From: Bolinopsis microptera
Taxonomy: Eukaryota; Ctenophora; Tentaculata; Lobata; Bolinopsidae
NCBI RefSeq assembly: GCF_026151205.1
Contig: NW_026971787.1
Location: forward strand, 1 to 60,854
Direction of reading: 5' to 3'
DNA: 60,854 bases
A program made the translations under genes and the position numbers. Below, one piece after another: positions 32,285 through 43,312 of the stretch (within the stretch, counting starts at the first letter, position 1; every line of letters starts with the position of its first letter). The notes beneath the pieces are model-generated. The model had not been told where the DNA came from and did no database searches. It saw only the letters and a program-made list of their open reading frames with translations.

Positions 32285-32465
32285 GCCTAGGTATGTACTG
32301 TAAGGTTGTACTGTAAGGTATGTACTGTAAGGTATGTACTGTAAGGTATGTACTGTAAGATATGTATTGTAAGGTTTGTACTGTAAGGTATGTACTGTAA
32401 GGTATGTACTGTAAGGTATGTACTGTAAGGTATGTACTGTAAGGTATGTATTGTAAGGTATGTAC
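32285..32465. repeat. 14-bp tandem array
   Basis: About 12 copies of GGTATGTACTGTAA with single-base variants. On the plus strand each copy reads AAGGTATGT, like a 5' splice site, but the gene is on the other strand. Confidence 0.9.
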
Positions 32466-32754
32466 AGTCAAATCGCACCTCTATAATCTATTATATCATA
32501 TTTACACGGTTTATGTGGAATCAAACACGATATATTAAACATATTGTATTATATAATTTGAAACTACACTTAATTATACCTCCCCAAAGTTTAATGTCAA
32601 CACAAAATAATACTCAGACATAATTGACTAATAACTTTAAATCCTAATAGAGACCTCCTAGGGGAGAGCAAGCAATACACCATTGTTTTACCCGTAACAA
32701 TACAGTAGTACCAGTAACACGGTCGCGGTCGTGCAAAAACATGTGTAACTGTAC

Positions 32755-33395
32755 CCCCACGCACTCTGGTACACTATACATGGCCCCACTCAGCACTATA
32801 CACGGCCCCACTATGGTAGGTACACTATACATGGCCCCACTCTGGTAGGTACACTATACACGGCCCCACTCAGCACTATACACGGCCCCACTCTGGTAGG
32901 TACACTATACATGGCCCCACTATGGTAGGTACACTATACACGGCCCCACTCAGCACTATACACGGCCCCACTATGGTAGGTACACTATACATGGCCCCAC
33001 TCTGGTAGGTACACTATACATGGCCCCACTATGGTAGGTACACTATACATGGCCCCACTCAGCACTATACACGGCCCCACTCTGGTAGGTACACTAAACA
33101 TGGCCCCACTATGGTAGGTACACTATACACGGCCCCACTCAGCACTATACATGGCCCCACTATGGTAGGTACACTATACACAGCCCCACTCTGGTAGGTA
33201 CACTATACACGGCCCCACTCTGGTAGGTACACTATACATGGCCCCACTCTGGTAGGTACACTATACATGGCCCCACTCTGGTAGGTACACTATACATGGC
33301 CCCACTCTGGTAGGTACACTATACATGGCCCCACTTGCACTCTGTATATAGCGGGTAGTATGGCCCCACTTGCACTCTGTATATAGCGGGTAGCT
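32755..33395. repeat. 29-bp tandem array with alternating sub-units
   Basis: Units of GGTAGGTACACTATACATGG plus CCCCACTCT alternate with shorter CAGCACTATACACGGCCCCA units. A duplicated 33-bp TTGCACTCTGTATATAGCGG block ends the array. The order of sub-units shows block duplications. Confidence 0.9.
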
Positions 33396-33399
33396 TTCA

Positions 33400-34586
33400 A
33401 ACCTCATTATGAATGATTAAAATGTACGCATCATGTGACAATGGCGCTGTGACATTGTTAACTGTTAGTAAACTACAACTACAACTTGCCAACACTTGGA
33501 AATGTTCTCATGATATATAATGCTATTTTTAATAATTTATTATCATATTTTTAAGAATGAATTGTGAAGAATTCTTGATTTTCAGAAAATAAGATAACTA
33601 TAATATAACCTTGTATAGGAGGAACTTTATACCATAGAACAGGCTAGGATCGGAGGTAGAATTGTATGGGAGATTATTACGTTTCCAGATAATCTGTACC
33701 TGGAGGTATTGTTGCCTCCCTGACCCCATTAGTCCAGATTTTAAAAGTAAATTAAAACTAAAATCGAATTACATGAAGTAGTATTGGTGCGAAGAAGAAA
33801 AGAAATCCTCCTTTTCAAGGATCATTACAGGTCCTCTGATCGTATTAAGTACTTATACTGGTAATATTTGGTCCCCCCGGCCCCCCAGCCCCAAAATAAT
33901 AGAGTACACGCGTGAGCCTTGATAATGAACTTTGTTAGGTCTACGTCTTTTAATCGTGCAGGAAGAATGAACAGTAAATATTTAACATTAAGTTTAATGT
34001 TTTACGACTAAAATGTCAAATAATTTTGTCAAGTTTTCTACATAGTTGTGTTAAATCTAATTTTAATATTATATCTGACATCTTTCAACTCATATAAACG
34101 TATAAACAAATCCTTTGGGAAACAGAACACAAATTCCTCATCATACGAGTAAAATCTACCTGTAAATCAATAATTTGATTCATTCCTGCAAATGGTAGCC
34201 TAGCAACCATTCACCCATTTAAAAGTTCCTGTTATAACAAGCGAGTGTTGGAAATTAATTGATTATAGGGGGGGGGGTGACACACTGACACCCCCTTATA
34301 TGGGGGGGGGGGGGGGGTGACACATTGATACCCCCTCCCCCATTACTGTACTGACTACTGAGTTATAGTATATAATATGCCCCCCGGCCCCCCCCCCCCC
34401 CCCTCCCTCTAGCTCTATAGTATATAATAGTGTGCAGTTCATTCGGGAGAATTAAAAAAGTGGTATTTAAAGACAGGAAAATAGGATAAAATATCGAGAA
34501 ATGTAGCAATATAATTCCAATCGGACTTAACGACTTATTTTCGCGCGGAAAATTGACTAAAATAAGTTTCTGACAAATAATATTAT
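33400..34586. other. intron, G-run hairpin but no gene
   Basis: At 34267-34340 two copies of a G-run plus GTGACACA..GACACCCCC fold into short GC hairpins. A C-run follows at 34381-34402. No coding sequence is recognised. Confidence 0.5.
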
Positions 34587-34588
34587 AA

Positions 34589-35682
34589 CGTAGTCTGGTA
34601 TAGTCTGGTATAGTCTGGTATAGTCTGGTATTGTCTGGTATAGTCTGGTATAGTCTGGTATAGTCTGGTAAAGTCTGGTATTGTCTGGTATAGTCTGGTA
34701 TAGTCTGGTATAGTCTGGTAAAGTCTGGTAAAGTCTGGTATAGTCTGGTATAGTCTGGTATAGTCTGGTAAAGTCTGGTATAGTCTGGTATAGTCTGGTA
34801 TAGTCTGGTAAAGTCTGGTATAGTCTCGTATTGTCTGGTAAAGTCTGGTATAGTCTGGTATAGTCTGGTATAGTCTGGTATAGTCTGGTATAGTCTGGTA
34901 AAGTCTGGTATTGTCTGGTATAGTCTGGTATAGTCTGGTATTGTCTGGTATAGTCTGGTATAGTCTGGTATAGTCTGGTAAAGTCTGGTATTGTCTGGTA
35001 TAGTCTGGTATAGTCTGGTATAGTCTGGTAAAGTCTGGTAAAGTCTGGTATAGTCTGGTATAGTCTGGTATAGTCTGGTAAAGTCTGGTATAGTCTGGTA
35101 TAGTCTGGTATAGTCTGGTAAAGTCTGGTATAGTCTCGTATTGTCTGGTAAAGTCTGGTATAGTCTGGTATAGTCTGGTATAGTCTGGTATTGTCTGGTA
35201 TAGTCTGGTATAGTCTGGTATAGTCTGGTAAAGTCTGGTATTGTCTGGTATAGTCTGGTATAGTCTGGTATAGTCTGGTAAAGTCTGGTAAAGTCTGGTA
35301 TAGTCTGGTATAGTCTGGTATAGTCTGGTAAAGTCTGGTATAGTCTGGTATAGTCTGGTATAGTCTGGTAAAGTCTGGTATAGTCTCGTATTGTCTGGTA
35401 AAGTCTGGTATAGTCTGGTAAAGTCTGGTATAGTCTGGTATAGTCTGGTATAGTCTGGTATTGTCTGGTATAGTCTGGTATAGTCTGGTATAGTCTCGTA
35501 TTGTCTGGTAAAGTCTGGTATAGTCTGGTAAAGTCTGGTATAGTCTGGTATAGTCTGGTATAGTCTGGTATAGTCTGGTATAGTCTGGTAAAGTCTGGTA
35601 TAGTCTGGTATAGTCTGGTATAGTCTGGTATAGTCTGGTATAGTCTGGTATAGTCTGGTATAGTCTGGTATAGTCTGGTATA
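34589..35682. repeat. 10-bp tandem array with higher-order structure
   Basis: About 109 copies of TAGTCTGGTA with variants AAGTCTGGTA, TTGTCTGGTA and TAGTCTCGTA. The rare TAGTCTCGTA variant (34821, 35121, 35381, 35491) marks blocks that repeat at about 300, 260 and 110 bp, so the array grew by copying multi-unit blocks. Confidence 0.95.
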
Positions 35683-36707
35683 CCTTACTCGGGAATATTA
35701 TAGCGGGTTAATTTATGACTGGGAAAATTAATGACCGGGAAAAATATGGCGGACTTTCCCAAAACCCGCCAAATTACCCCGGTCATGTATTTACCGGTGG
35801 CCGACCTTTCAAGTTTTTTTTCAGAGGTCAACAAATTTTCAACCGAAATTTCTGTTTTTGTTACTTGTTAAAGAAGTTATTTCAATTTACAGTTATTGAT
35901 ATTACTCAGAAATAGAAAAAAAAGACACGTCTATTTAAAGGAAAATAAATCTAAGCAATAATAAGTCAAATCTTCATTAAAGCGTATTCTCATTCTCATT
36001 ATCGCTAATGTCCCCGCCATTATCATTATTGATATCCCCCTGAGCTGCTGACCGTCAAATTCGAAGTTGTATTGTTGTCTTAACAAGACTTTCATTTTGT
36101 CCGCTAATGGGGCTACTGCTCTGAAGGTCAGCCGAAGCTTAATTTCCTACCCACCGCTTGGTATTGGGGAACGTCTTGGCTTTGCATCTTCAACTGCTCC
36201 AGTAATCAACCCACCGTGGACCATGAAATAGTGGCAAAGTTTACTCATTTCTAGCGGGATGTGGCCACAAGTTACTTTAACGGGAAAAACTCCCTCTTTC
36301 TTTAGTCTACACACTGCACACGAGAAGCAATCAATCTTTAGAGACATTATTATTATAATATATATATATTATTGATATAGCTTCTCTACGATTCACTGAT
36401 TCATGGGCAAGAGAAGTGAGAATCACGGTCCACCCTGAAATCTGATTTCTATAACCAAATTGTGATTTTTATAACGAAATTATGGTAGCAACCGCCAATA
36501 AAGTTACAGCCCTCCATCCACTGCTTCAAAAGTCTTCTCTAGCACATATGAGACTTCAGGTAAAATATGATGATCACCACCCCCTTGGAACCCCATAATC
36601 TGAGTCGGCGGGTTTTTTATGACTGGTAAAATTTTTGACCGGGAAAAATATGGCTGAATCTTCCAAAACCCACCACTTTATCCCGGTTATAATATTCCCG
36701 AGTAAGG
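35683..36707. mobile_element. TA-duplicating inverted-repeat element, family CCTTAC copy 2
   Basis: The terminal inverted repeats are CCTTACTCGGGAATATTATA and TATAATATTCCCGAGTAAGG, with TA on each side. Subterminal copies of GACCGGGAAAAATATGGC lie near both ends. A short minus-strand frame (36147-36347) with KIDCFSCAVCRLKKEG and KLCHYFMVHGGL may be a relic of a captured or transposase-related ORF; its family is unknown. It is inserted at the end of the 10-bp array, which resumes at 36710. Confidence 0.85.
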
Positions 36708-36721
36708 TAGTCTGATATAGT

Positions 36722-37075
36722 CTGAGTACTGAGAGTACTTAGTACTAAGTACTAAGTACTGAGTCTGAGAATGCTAGCTAGTACTGTGAGTATTGTTGTT
36801 TAGTGAGCAAGTATAATAAGTACTAGGTACTAAGTACTGTTGTTTAGTGAGCAAGTATAATAAGTACTAGGTACTAAGTATTGTTGTTTAGTGAGCAAGT
36901 ATAATAAGTACTGGGTACTAAGTATTGTTGGTTAGTGAGCTGGATAATAAGTACTAGGTACTAAGTACTGTTGTTTAGTGAGCAAGTATAATAAGTACTA
37001 GGTACTAAGTACTGTTGATTAGTGAGCTGGGTACTAAGTACTAAGTACTAAGTACTGTTGATTAGTGAGCTGGGT
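36722..37075. repeat. about 43-bp tandem array
   Basis: Repeats of TAGTGAGCAAGTATAATAAG with GTACTAGGTACTAAGTACTG, shortening to bare AGTACTA repeats at each end. Confidence 0.85.
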
Positions 37076-37079
37076 AATC

Positions 37080-37840
37080 GCTAATAACTTTCACGCTATT
37101 TCTGTGCTAGCCAAACAGTTTAATCAACCAATTTACATGTAGTTCGTATGTTCTCTTATAAACTTATAAAGAAGAAGAGGGGGGAGAAGAAGCTAAGAAG
37201 GGAGGGGGGGGCAATGGAATAAAGTGCCATAAAATGGCGAATATTGTTATGGATAAAATGGAAAAACCTTTGGGTAATTCTCCATTTTATGCCATTAGTA
37301 AATGTAAAACAGATTAAATGACTCCGTAAATGTGGTGATGTAGAGTAATAACTACGCAGTGTAGAAGTCGTTAGTAAGTTGTAAGGTACAGCGTCCCATA
37401 TCTAGTATGTAATGTAGATTGTAGAACTAGATGCACTAGAAGCAGATATCAGGATACTGACACATCATATCTTATTATAAAGATATAGTTAGAATATAAT
37501 CACTATTTCGCGTAGTTATTCAAGGAATTGAATAAAAGGAATTGGGAATAGTTTCCTCGCGATTAAATCTAGAATGTTAGCTTAAAACTATAAAGTCGGC
37601 GTGTTAAAACTACTACTATAACAGATAAGAAGAGGAGATGATATCATTTTTAGAGAACAAAGTATTTTAGAAAACAAAGTATTTTTCAGAGAACAAAGTA
37701 TTTTTTAGAGAACAAAGTATATTTAGAGAACAAAGTATTTATAATCATCGACAAGCTCTATTATATACATTTTAATCGTTTTAATGAGATCTAATCTTGT
37801 ATGAGTTTTGAGTTTGAATTGATAACACTTATTATATATA
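37080..37840. other. intron, short repeats, no gene
   Basis: It contains a GGAG/GGGG-rich run at 37170-37210 and about five copies of an AGAGAACAAAGTATTTTT unit at 37647-37740. No exon is seen. Confidence 0.5.
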
Positions 37841-37842
37841 TT

Positions 37843-37898
37843 ATTTTTTGAGTAAACATTGGCTGGTACTTCGGGCCGGTCCCCAACAAAAAATCAGT
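37843..37898 (+). mobile_element. relic 3' end of a CR1-like LINE
   Basis: TTTTGAGTAAACATTGGCTG, a short hairpin and CCCCAACAAAAAA match the last 55 bp of LINE copies A and B in order (TTTTGAGTAAACATTGACTG, hairpin, CCCCAAACAAAC) with several changes. It is probably the tail of an older subfamily member. No coding part is attached. Confidence 0.55.
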
Positions 37899-38325
37899 TT
37901 AAAGCTTATTTAATAGTTAAACTCTTAAAGATGCAAACTAAACATAAAACTATAAATGCAAGCTATACAGCAAACAGGGGATAAAGAGCTGCTACCATTG
38001 CCCCTCTATATAACACAACTATAATAGAAACCCTAAATTGAAGAGAGCAGAGATATTGTAGTGAGCATTAAATGTACGTCATGATGGGTCCGGACTCTAG
38101 CGTCCCGGTCATGATGTTGAAACATAAAATAAACAGATTTAAAATATACATTTTAAGACATCATATGACTACACTAAGGCAAAATAATATTGCATTTTCA
38201 AAACTAATCGCCGGGTAAACAAATAATAAAAATCACACTGTCGCTAGATTTCGGCTGGTGCGGAGTTTTGTGTAACTATAGTAACTATAGTAACTAAAGT
38301 AACTTGTGTAACTATGATAACTTAC

Positions 38326-38401
38326 CAGACGAATCAGGCACATTTTCAGGCTGCAGTCCTCTCTGAGCTAGAAACTCCAGACAACTGTTCACATTCTCGT
38401 C
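38326..38401 (-). CDS. NAV-like: navigator-like gene, CH domain exon 3
   Basis: This 76-bp exon has acceptor CACTTCTGCAG and donor TCTG|GTAAGT. It is 25 codons plus one base. It encodes DENVNSCLEFLAQRGLQ, a close match in pattern to the IENIDACLNFLAAKG helix that I recall from vertebrate NAV2/NAV3; this is the strongest hint to the gene's identity. The intron ahead of it is about 7 kb. That intron is filled by a 29-bp tandem array beginning at this acceptor, into which a CR1-like LINE has inserted. Confidence 0.85.
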
Positions 38402-39804
38402 CTGCAGAAGTGAGCTTAGTCAGGGCTACATTTCAGAAGTGAGCTTAGTCAGGGCTACATTTCAGAAGTGAGCTTAGTCAGGGCTACATTTCAGAAGTGA
38501 GCTTAGTCAGGGCTACATTCAGAAGTAAGCTTAGTCAGGGCTACATTTCAGAAGTGAGCTTAGTCAGGGCTACATTCAGAAGTAAGCTTAGTCAGGGCTA
38601 CATTTCAGAAGTGAGCTTTGTCAGAGCTACATTTCAGAAGTGAGCTTAGTCAGGGCTACATTTCAGAAGTGAGCTTAGTCAGGGCTACATTTCAGAAGTG
38701 AGCTTAGTCAGGACTACATTTCAGAAGTGAGCTTAGTCAGGACTACATTTCAGAAGTAAGCTTAGTCAGGGCTACATTTCAGAAGTGAGCTTAGTCAGGG
38801 CTACATTTCAGAAGTGAGCTTAGTCAGGGCTACATTTCAGAAGTGAGCTTAGTCAGGAATACATTTCAGAAGTAAGCTTAGTCAGGACTACATTTCAGAA
38901 GTGAGCTTTGTCAGAGCTACATTTCAGAAGTGAGCTTTGTCAGGACTACATTTCAGAAGTGAGCTTAGTCAGGACTACATTTCAGAAGTGAGCTTTGTCA
39001 GAGCTACCTGCTACATTTCAGAAGTAAGCTTTGTCAGGGCTACATTTCAGAAGTGAGCTTAGTCAGGGCTACATTTCAGAAGTGAGCTTAGTCAGGGCTA
39101 CATTTCAGAAGTGAGCTTAGTCAGGGCTACATTTCAGAAGTGAGCTTAGTCAGGGCTACATTTCAGAAGTGAGCTTAGTCAGGGCTACATTTCAGAGGTG
39201 AGCTTAGTCAGGACTACATTTCAGAAGTAAGCTTAGTCAGGACTACATTTCAGAAGTGAGCTTAGTCAGGACTATATTTCAGAAGTAGGCTTAGTCAGGA
39301 CTACATTTCAGAAGTGAGCTTAGTCAGGGCTACATTTCAGAAGTGAGCTTAGTCAGGGCTACATTTCAGAAGTAAGCTTAGTCAGGGCTACATTTCAGAA
39401 GTGAGCTTAGTCAGGGCTACATTTCAGAAGTGAGCTTAGTCAGGGCTACATTTCAGAAGTAAGCTTAGTCAGGGCTACATTTCAGAAGCGAGCTTAGTCA
39501 GAGCTACATTTCAGAAGTAAGCTTAGTCAGGACTACATTTCAGAAGTGTTCTTTGTCAGAGCTACATTTCAGAAGTGAGCTTTGTCAGGACTACATTTCA
39601 GAAGTGAGCTTAGTCAGGACTACATTTCAGAAGTGAGCTTTGTCAGAGCTACCTGCTACATTTCAGAAGTAAGCTTTGTCAGGGCTACATTTCAGAAGTG
39701 AGCTTAGTCAGGGCTACATTTCAGAAGTGAGCTTAGTCAGGGCTACATTTCAGAAGTGAGCTTAGTCAGGGCTACATTTCAGAGGTGAGCTTAGTCAGGA
39801 CTAC
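38402..39804 (-). repeat. 29-bp array seeded at a 3' splice site (part 1)
   Basis: There are about 48 units of GTGAGCTTAGTCAGGGCTAC plus ATTTCAGAA (plus strand). On the gene strand each unit reads CTGACTAAGCTCACTTCTG, a branch-point-like TGACTAA followed by the pyrimidine-rich stretch that precedes the real CAG acceptor of exon 38326-38401. The array starts at that acceptor. Variants (GGACTAC, TTTGTCAG, GAGCTAC) recur in blocks. LINE copy B interrupts it. Confidence 0.95.
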
Positions 39805-42800
39805 GAATACTGGAATGAAATAAGCGAAATCCTAACCAAGTGCAAATATCAAGAACCTAAAAACGTTACAAACTCCGCCAAGGACGAGTTAAAAGCACTT
39901 TCATTAAATATACGATCACTAGCAAAAAACATAACATATCTCAGAGAAGAAATCCACACCTTCTCAAAATGCGATGTATTATGCTTTAATGAAACTAACT
40001 GTAACATTGATAAGCTGCCTAATGGTATTGATGATATCATGATCGAGGGTTTTCACGAACCTGTTATACAAGCACCTTTGAGGAAATCGGGGAGAGGAGG
40101 TGGATTAGCAATTTATATAAACAAACGCGTGTGCGATTTCGAGAAAATTGAACGTATTGACTTAGCTCTGGATCCTGAAGATATGAGTGGCGAGTTTCAA
40201 CTAGTCAAAATTCATAACTGCAAAGGTCTTAACAAAACGAAGGTAATAGTAAATTTCTACAGATCACCGTCAAGAGATACTAATAATTTCATTAGCTTAC
40301 TCGATCACGTACTCAATAGACTAGATAGACACTCACGCAAACACGTTATGTTTCATGGCGATGCAAATATTGATCTTATCAAATATGACACTGATTCCTC
40401 AAGCCAGAACCTCATTGATACACTGGCAAAATATGGTTTTGCTCAAACAGTTTCCAAACCAACACGAGTCACTGACCACAGTGCCACCCTTATTGACCAT
40501 GTTTACACAAATAATATTGAAAACACATTAAGTAGTAACGTTCTAACACTCGACATCTCTGATCATCTTGCAACACTAACCACTATAAAGCTACGTGCAG
40601 TATCACAAAAGCACACCACACACTCGAATAGGACCAATACCACAAAATATCGTCAAACACGTACTATTAATGAAGCCAACAATGTCATCTTCAAGGAGCT
40701 ATTGGAAGGGGAGACGTGGGAGGAAGCGCGGGAATCAGGCTGTGCAAATGAACAGTATGATAAATTCTCAGAAATCTACATGAAACATTACAACACTGCA
40801 TACCCCGTTAAGAGCAATCGTAGTCGTCGCGAAAATGAACGGTCTGATCCGAAGCCGTGGATACTTCCATGGCTCGAAACGGCCTGCTCTCGTAAACAGC
40901 AGTTATATCATCTGAATATCACTGAGCCTACTTATGAAAACATAGCCGCATACGATAAAATGAAATTATTTTGCAGTAAACACGTTAATCTTGCCAAGGA
41001 GCGATATTACAAAAAACAATTTGAAAAATATCAGGACTGTTCCAAAAAACAATGGGAGATAATCAACGGCCTGCTAAACAGAAAAAGACGGGGATCTGAT
41101 CAGATTAGATTGAGGGATACTGACGGGACGATCCTGAGTACTAACTCGGCTGTCGCTGAAAAGTTTAATGGCTACTTTTCCAGCATCGCAGCCAACATCA
41201 AGTCTCAGATCAGTTCCCGACAGACCTTCGATCCTGGGGGGTTCCAGGACTATCTGACCGGGTCATGTCCAACGTCTATCTACCTTGAACCTGCGACACC
41301 TACCGAGATACATAGAATTATTATTGGCCTCAAAAATAAGGCAACTCTCGATTCAAAAATTGAGCCTTTGAAAGTAGCTAGCACATGCCAAAATTTTGTA
41401 TGTACCTTTGCATCAGTAGTCAACACATCTTTTGCAGAGGGAACTTTCCCTAAAGCTCTGAAAACCGCAAAAGTTACACCTATACACAAAGGAGGTTCCA
41501 AACTCGACGTAGCAAATTATAGACCTATCTCGCTTTTGGGCTCGTTCTCTAAAATTTACGAAAAACTCATGCACAGGCGGGTACTAGAATTTCTCGACAA
41601 GAATAACTCACTATTCGAGAATCAATACGGATTCCGACCAGGAAGATCATGCGAGCATGCGCTTCTCAATGCTCAGAGCTCCTTTCTGCATTCCCTAAAT
41701 AAGAACCAAATAACACTACTATTACTTTTAGACTATAGTAAGGCATTTGACGTCCTAGATCACGCGACATTACTCAGGAAACTTGAGCATTACGGTATTC
41801 GCGGCATTGCCTTGAAATGGTTCGAGTCATACCTTAATGGCCGCAGTCAATTTGTCTCCTTGAACGGCTCCAATTCATCATTAGAATCTATGGTATACGG
41901 TGTTCCACAAGGTAGCATATTAGGCCCCCTGCTTTTCGTTATATATATCAATGACTTACCAGGAATCAGTAACTTAGCTAAATTTATATTATACGCAGAC
42001 GACGCAAATATAATTATTACCGGATCAAATATACAAGAAATTGAATCCAAAATCGACCACCTCACTGATCTGTTGATAAAATGGGTTTACTCAAACGGCT
42101 TAGCTCTTAATTTAAAGAAGACTTGCTATATGGTATTTTCAAAAAGACGGGTAGACTTATCGTCTCTACAGGTAAGAATTGACAACACTCCTATTGAACG
42201 CAAAACGGAGGCCAGATTTTTAGGAGTTATTGTCGACGACAAACTAAACTGGGCCAGCCACATTCGTGCTGTCAAAACAAAAATGTCACGGTTTATAGGT
42301 GTTATGTTCAAAATAAAACGCAAATTACCAATCAAAGCACGCTTACAGATTTTCCAAAGTTTTGTACAATCTCACTTAAATTTCTGTTCGCTCGTTTGGG
42401 GTTTTGCTGCAAAATCTCACATTGACTCACTGTTCACTAAACAAAAACAGGGAATACGAGCAGTTATGCCGGGTTACGTGAATTACTATTACAAAGATGG
42501 TAAACTTCCGGATCATACTAAAGCTACGTTTAAAGAGTATGAAATATTAACTGTACACGGGGTAATCATAAAAAACGCTCTGACTCTGATGCACAAGTTA
42601 AATTACATGCCTGGCCTTCTGCCGTCGTCGATAAAAGACTTATTTCCTCCCGATTTACCAAAGTATGGCACGTCTTATGACGACAATATCGACTGGCTAA
42701 CAACGTACTCTCAACCAGATCTACGCGCTAGTGTTCTGTATAAAGGTCCTATATTAGCTATTACCGAGCACAACATTAGTCGCATAACTTGCCCATCTAG

Positions 42801-42963
42801 CATTTTCTCAATAAGCATTTATAAGAAATCAGCAAAGCGTGTAATGATAGAACTACAAAGCTCAGGAAACGATGAAGAATGGCCAACTTTTCTGTTACAT
42901 AATTTACCCGGGCTACGTAAATCAGCAAGATCAGGCACTCAACAAATCAACTACCGTGAATAA
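39805..42963 (+). CDS. LINE copy B ORF2, endonuclease and reverse transcriptase
   Basis: About 1052 codons are open from the truncation point; the first ATG is at 40039. Endonuclease: ALSLNIRSLAKN, CFNETNCN, GRGGGLAIYINK, GDANIDLI and SDHLATLT. RT: ANYRPISLLGSFSKI, NQYGFRPGRSCEHA, DYSKAFDVLDH, GVPQGSILGP and YADDANIII. The thumb and C-terminus end in TAA after INYRE. The N-terminal zinc-like motif present in copy A is missing. No stop or shift, so the loss is only the 5' end. Confidence 0.93.
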   Translation, partial: EYWNEISEILTKCKYQEPKNVTNSAKDELKALSLNIRSLAKNITYLREEIHTFSKCDVLCFNETNCNIDKLPNGIDDIMIEGFHEPVIQAPLRKSGRGGGLAIYINKRVCDFEKIERIDLALDPEDMSGEFQLVKIHNCKGLNKTKVIVNFYRSPSRDTNNFISLLDHVLNRLDRHSRKHVMFHGDANIDLIKYDTDSSSQNLIDTLAKYGFAQTVSKPTRVTDHSATLIDHVYTNNIENTLSSNVLTLDISDHLATLTTIKLRAVSQKHTTHSNRTNTTKYRQTRTINEANNVIFKELLEGETWEEARESGCANEQYDKFSEIYMKHYNTAYPVKSNRSRRENERSDPKPWILPWLETACSRKQQLYHLNITEPTYENIAAYDKMKLFCSKHVNLAKERYYKKQFEKYQDCSKKQWEIINGLLNRKRRGSDQIRLRDTDGTILSTNSAVAEKFNGYFSSIAANIKSQISSRQTFDPGGFQDYLTGSCPTSIYLEPATPTEIHRIIIGLKNKATLDSKIEPLKVASTCQNFVCTFASVVNTSFAEGTFPKALKTAKVTPIHKGGSKLDVANYRPISLLGSFSKIYEKLMHRRVLEFLDKNNSLFENQYGFRPGRSCEHALLNAQSSFLHSLNKNQITLLLLLDYSKAFDVLDHATLLRKLEHYGIRGIALKWFESYLNGRSQFVSLNGSNSSLESMVYGVPQGSILGPLLFVIYINDLPGISNLAKFILYADDANIIITGSNIQEIESKIDHLTDLLIKWVYSNGLALNLKKTCYMVFSKRRVDLSSLQVRIDNTPIERKTEARFLGVIVDDKLNWASHIRAVKTKMSRFIGVMFKIKRKLPIKARLQIFQSFVQSHLNFCSLVWGFAAKSHIDSLFTKQKQGIRAVMPGYVNYYYKDGKLPDHTKATFKEYEILTVHGVIIKNALTLMHKLNYMPGLLPSSIKDLFPPDLPKYGTSYDDNIDWLTTYSQPDLRASVLYKGPILAITEHNISRITCPSSIFSISIYKKSAKRVMIELQSSGNDEEWPTFLLHNLPGLRKSARSGTQQINYRE

Positions 42964-43312
42964 TAGCAACCTAACATATGCAGCTCAACTTTCACTATTA
43001 TATACCATCTAAATCACTTATCGTGCCATCCCGACAGCACATTCCATATTTCACTGCCAACTAGCGCAAACCTATACTGATAAAACACCTACGACAGTAT
43101 TATCAAGTAAAGAATTTTATATAAACGTTTAAGCTTTTAAATGTGTTTGCAGATCAGGGTCATTAGAATCAACTGATAAAATCTAGACGAAATAACTATG
43201 AGTTTGATGGTATGTAATTTGCGTGCCCTTCGGGGATTAATATTGATTATTACAATTATTATATATTTTGAGTAAACATTGACTGGTGTAAAAGCCAGCC
43301 CCAAACAAACAA
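39805..43312 (+). mobile_element. CR1-like LINE copy B (5'-truncated)
   Basis: This plus-strand element starts abruptly inside ORF2 and ends in a CCAAACAAACAAAC tail. Left flank GGACTAC and right flank ATTTCAGAAG join to an uninterrupted array unit, so there is no target duplication and no loss. It is nearly identical to copy A (about ten visible residue changes) but uninterrupted, so it shows the empty site of the Penelope insertion (ACATTACAACAC at 40787-40798). Confidence 0.95.

Noticed and set aside
32285-33335. GGTATGT and GGTAGGT arrays as further splice-donor arrays
   Set aside because: The donor-like motif is on the plus strand, opposite to the gene, and no exon lies next to them.
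36147-36347. 66-residue ORF as a transposase
   Set aside because: It has a Cys-rich start but no catalytic motif of any transposase I know; kept only as a note in the element.
38402-39804. CRISPR-like regular spacing
   Set aside because: Units are contiguous 29-bp repeats without unique spacers, in a metazoan intron.
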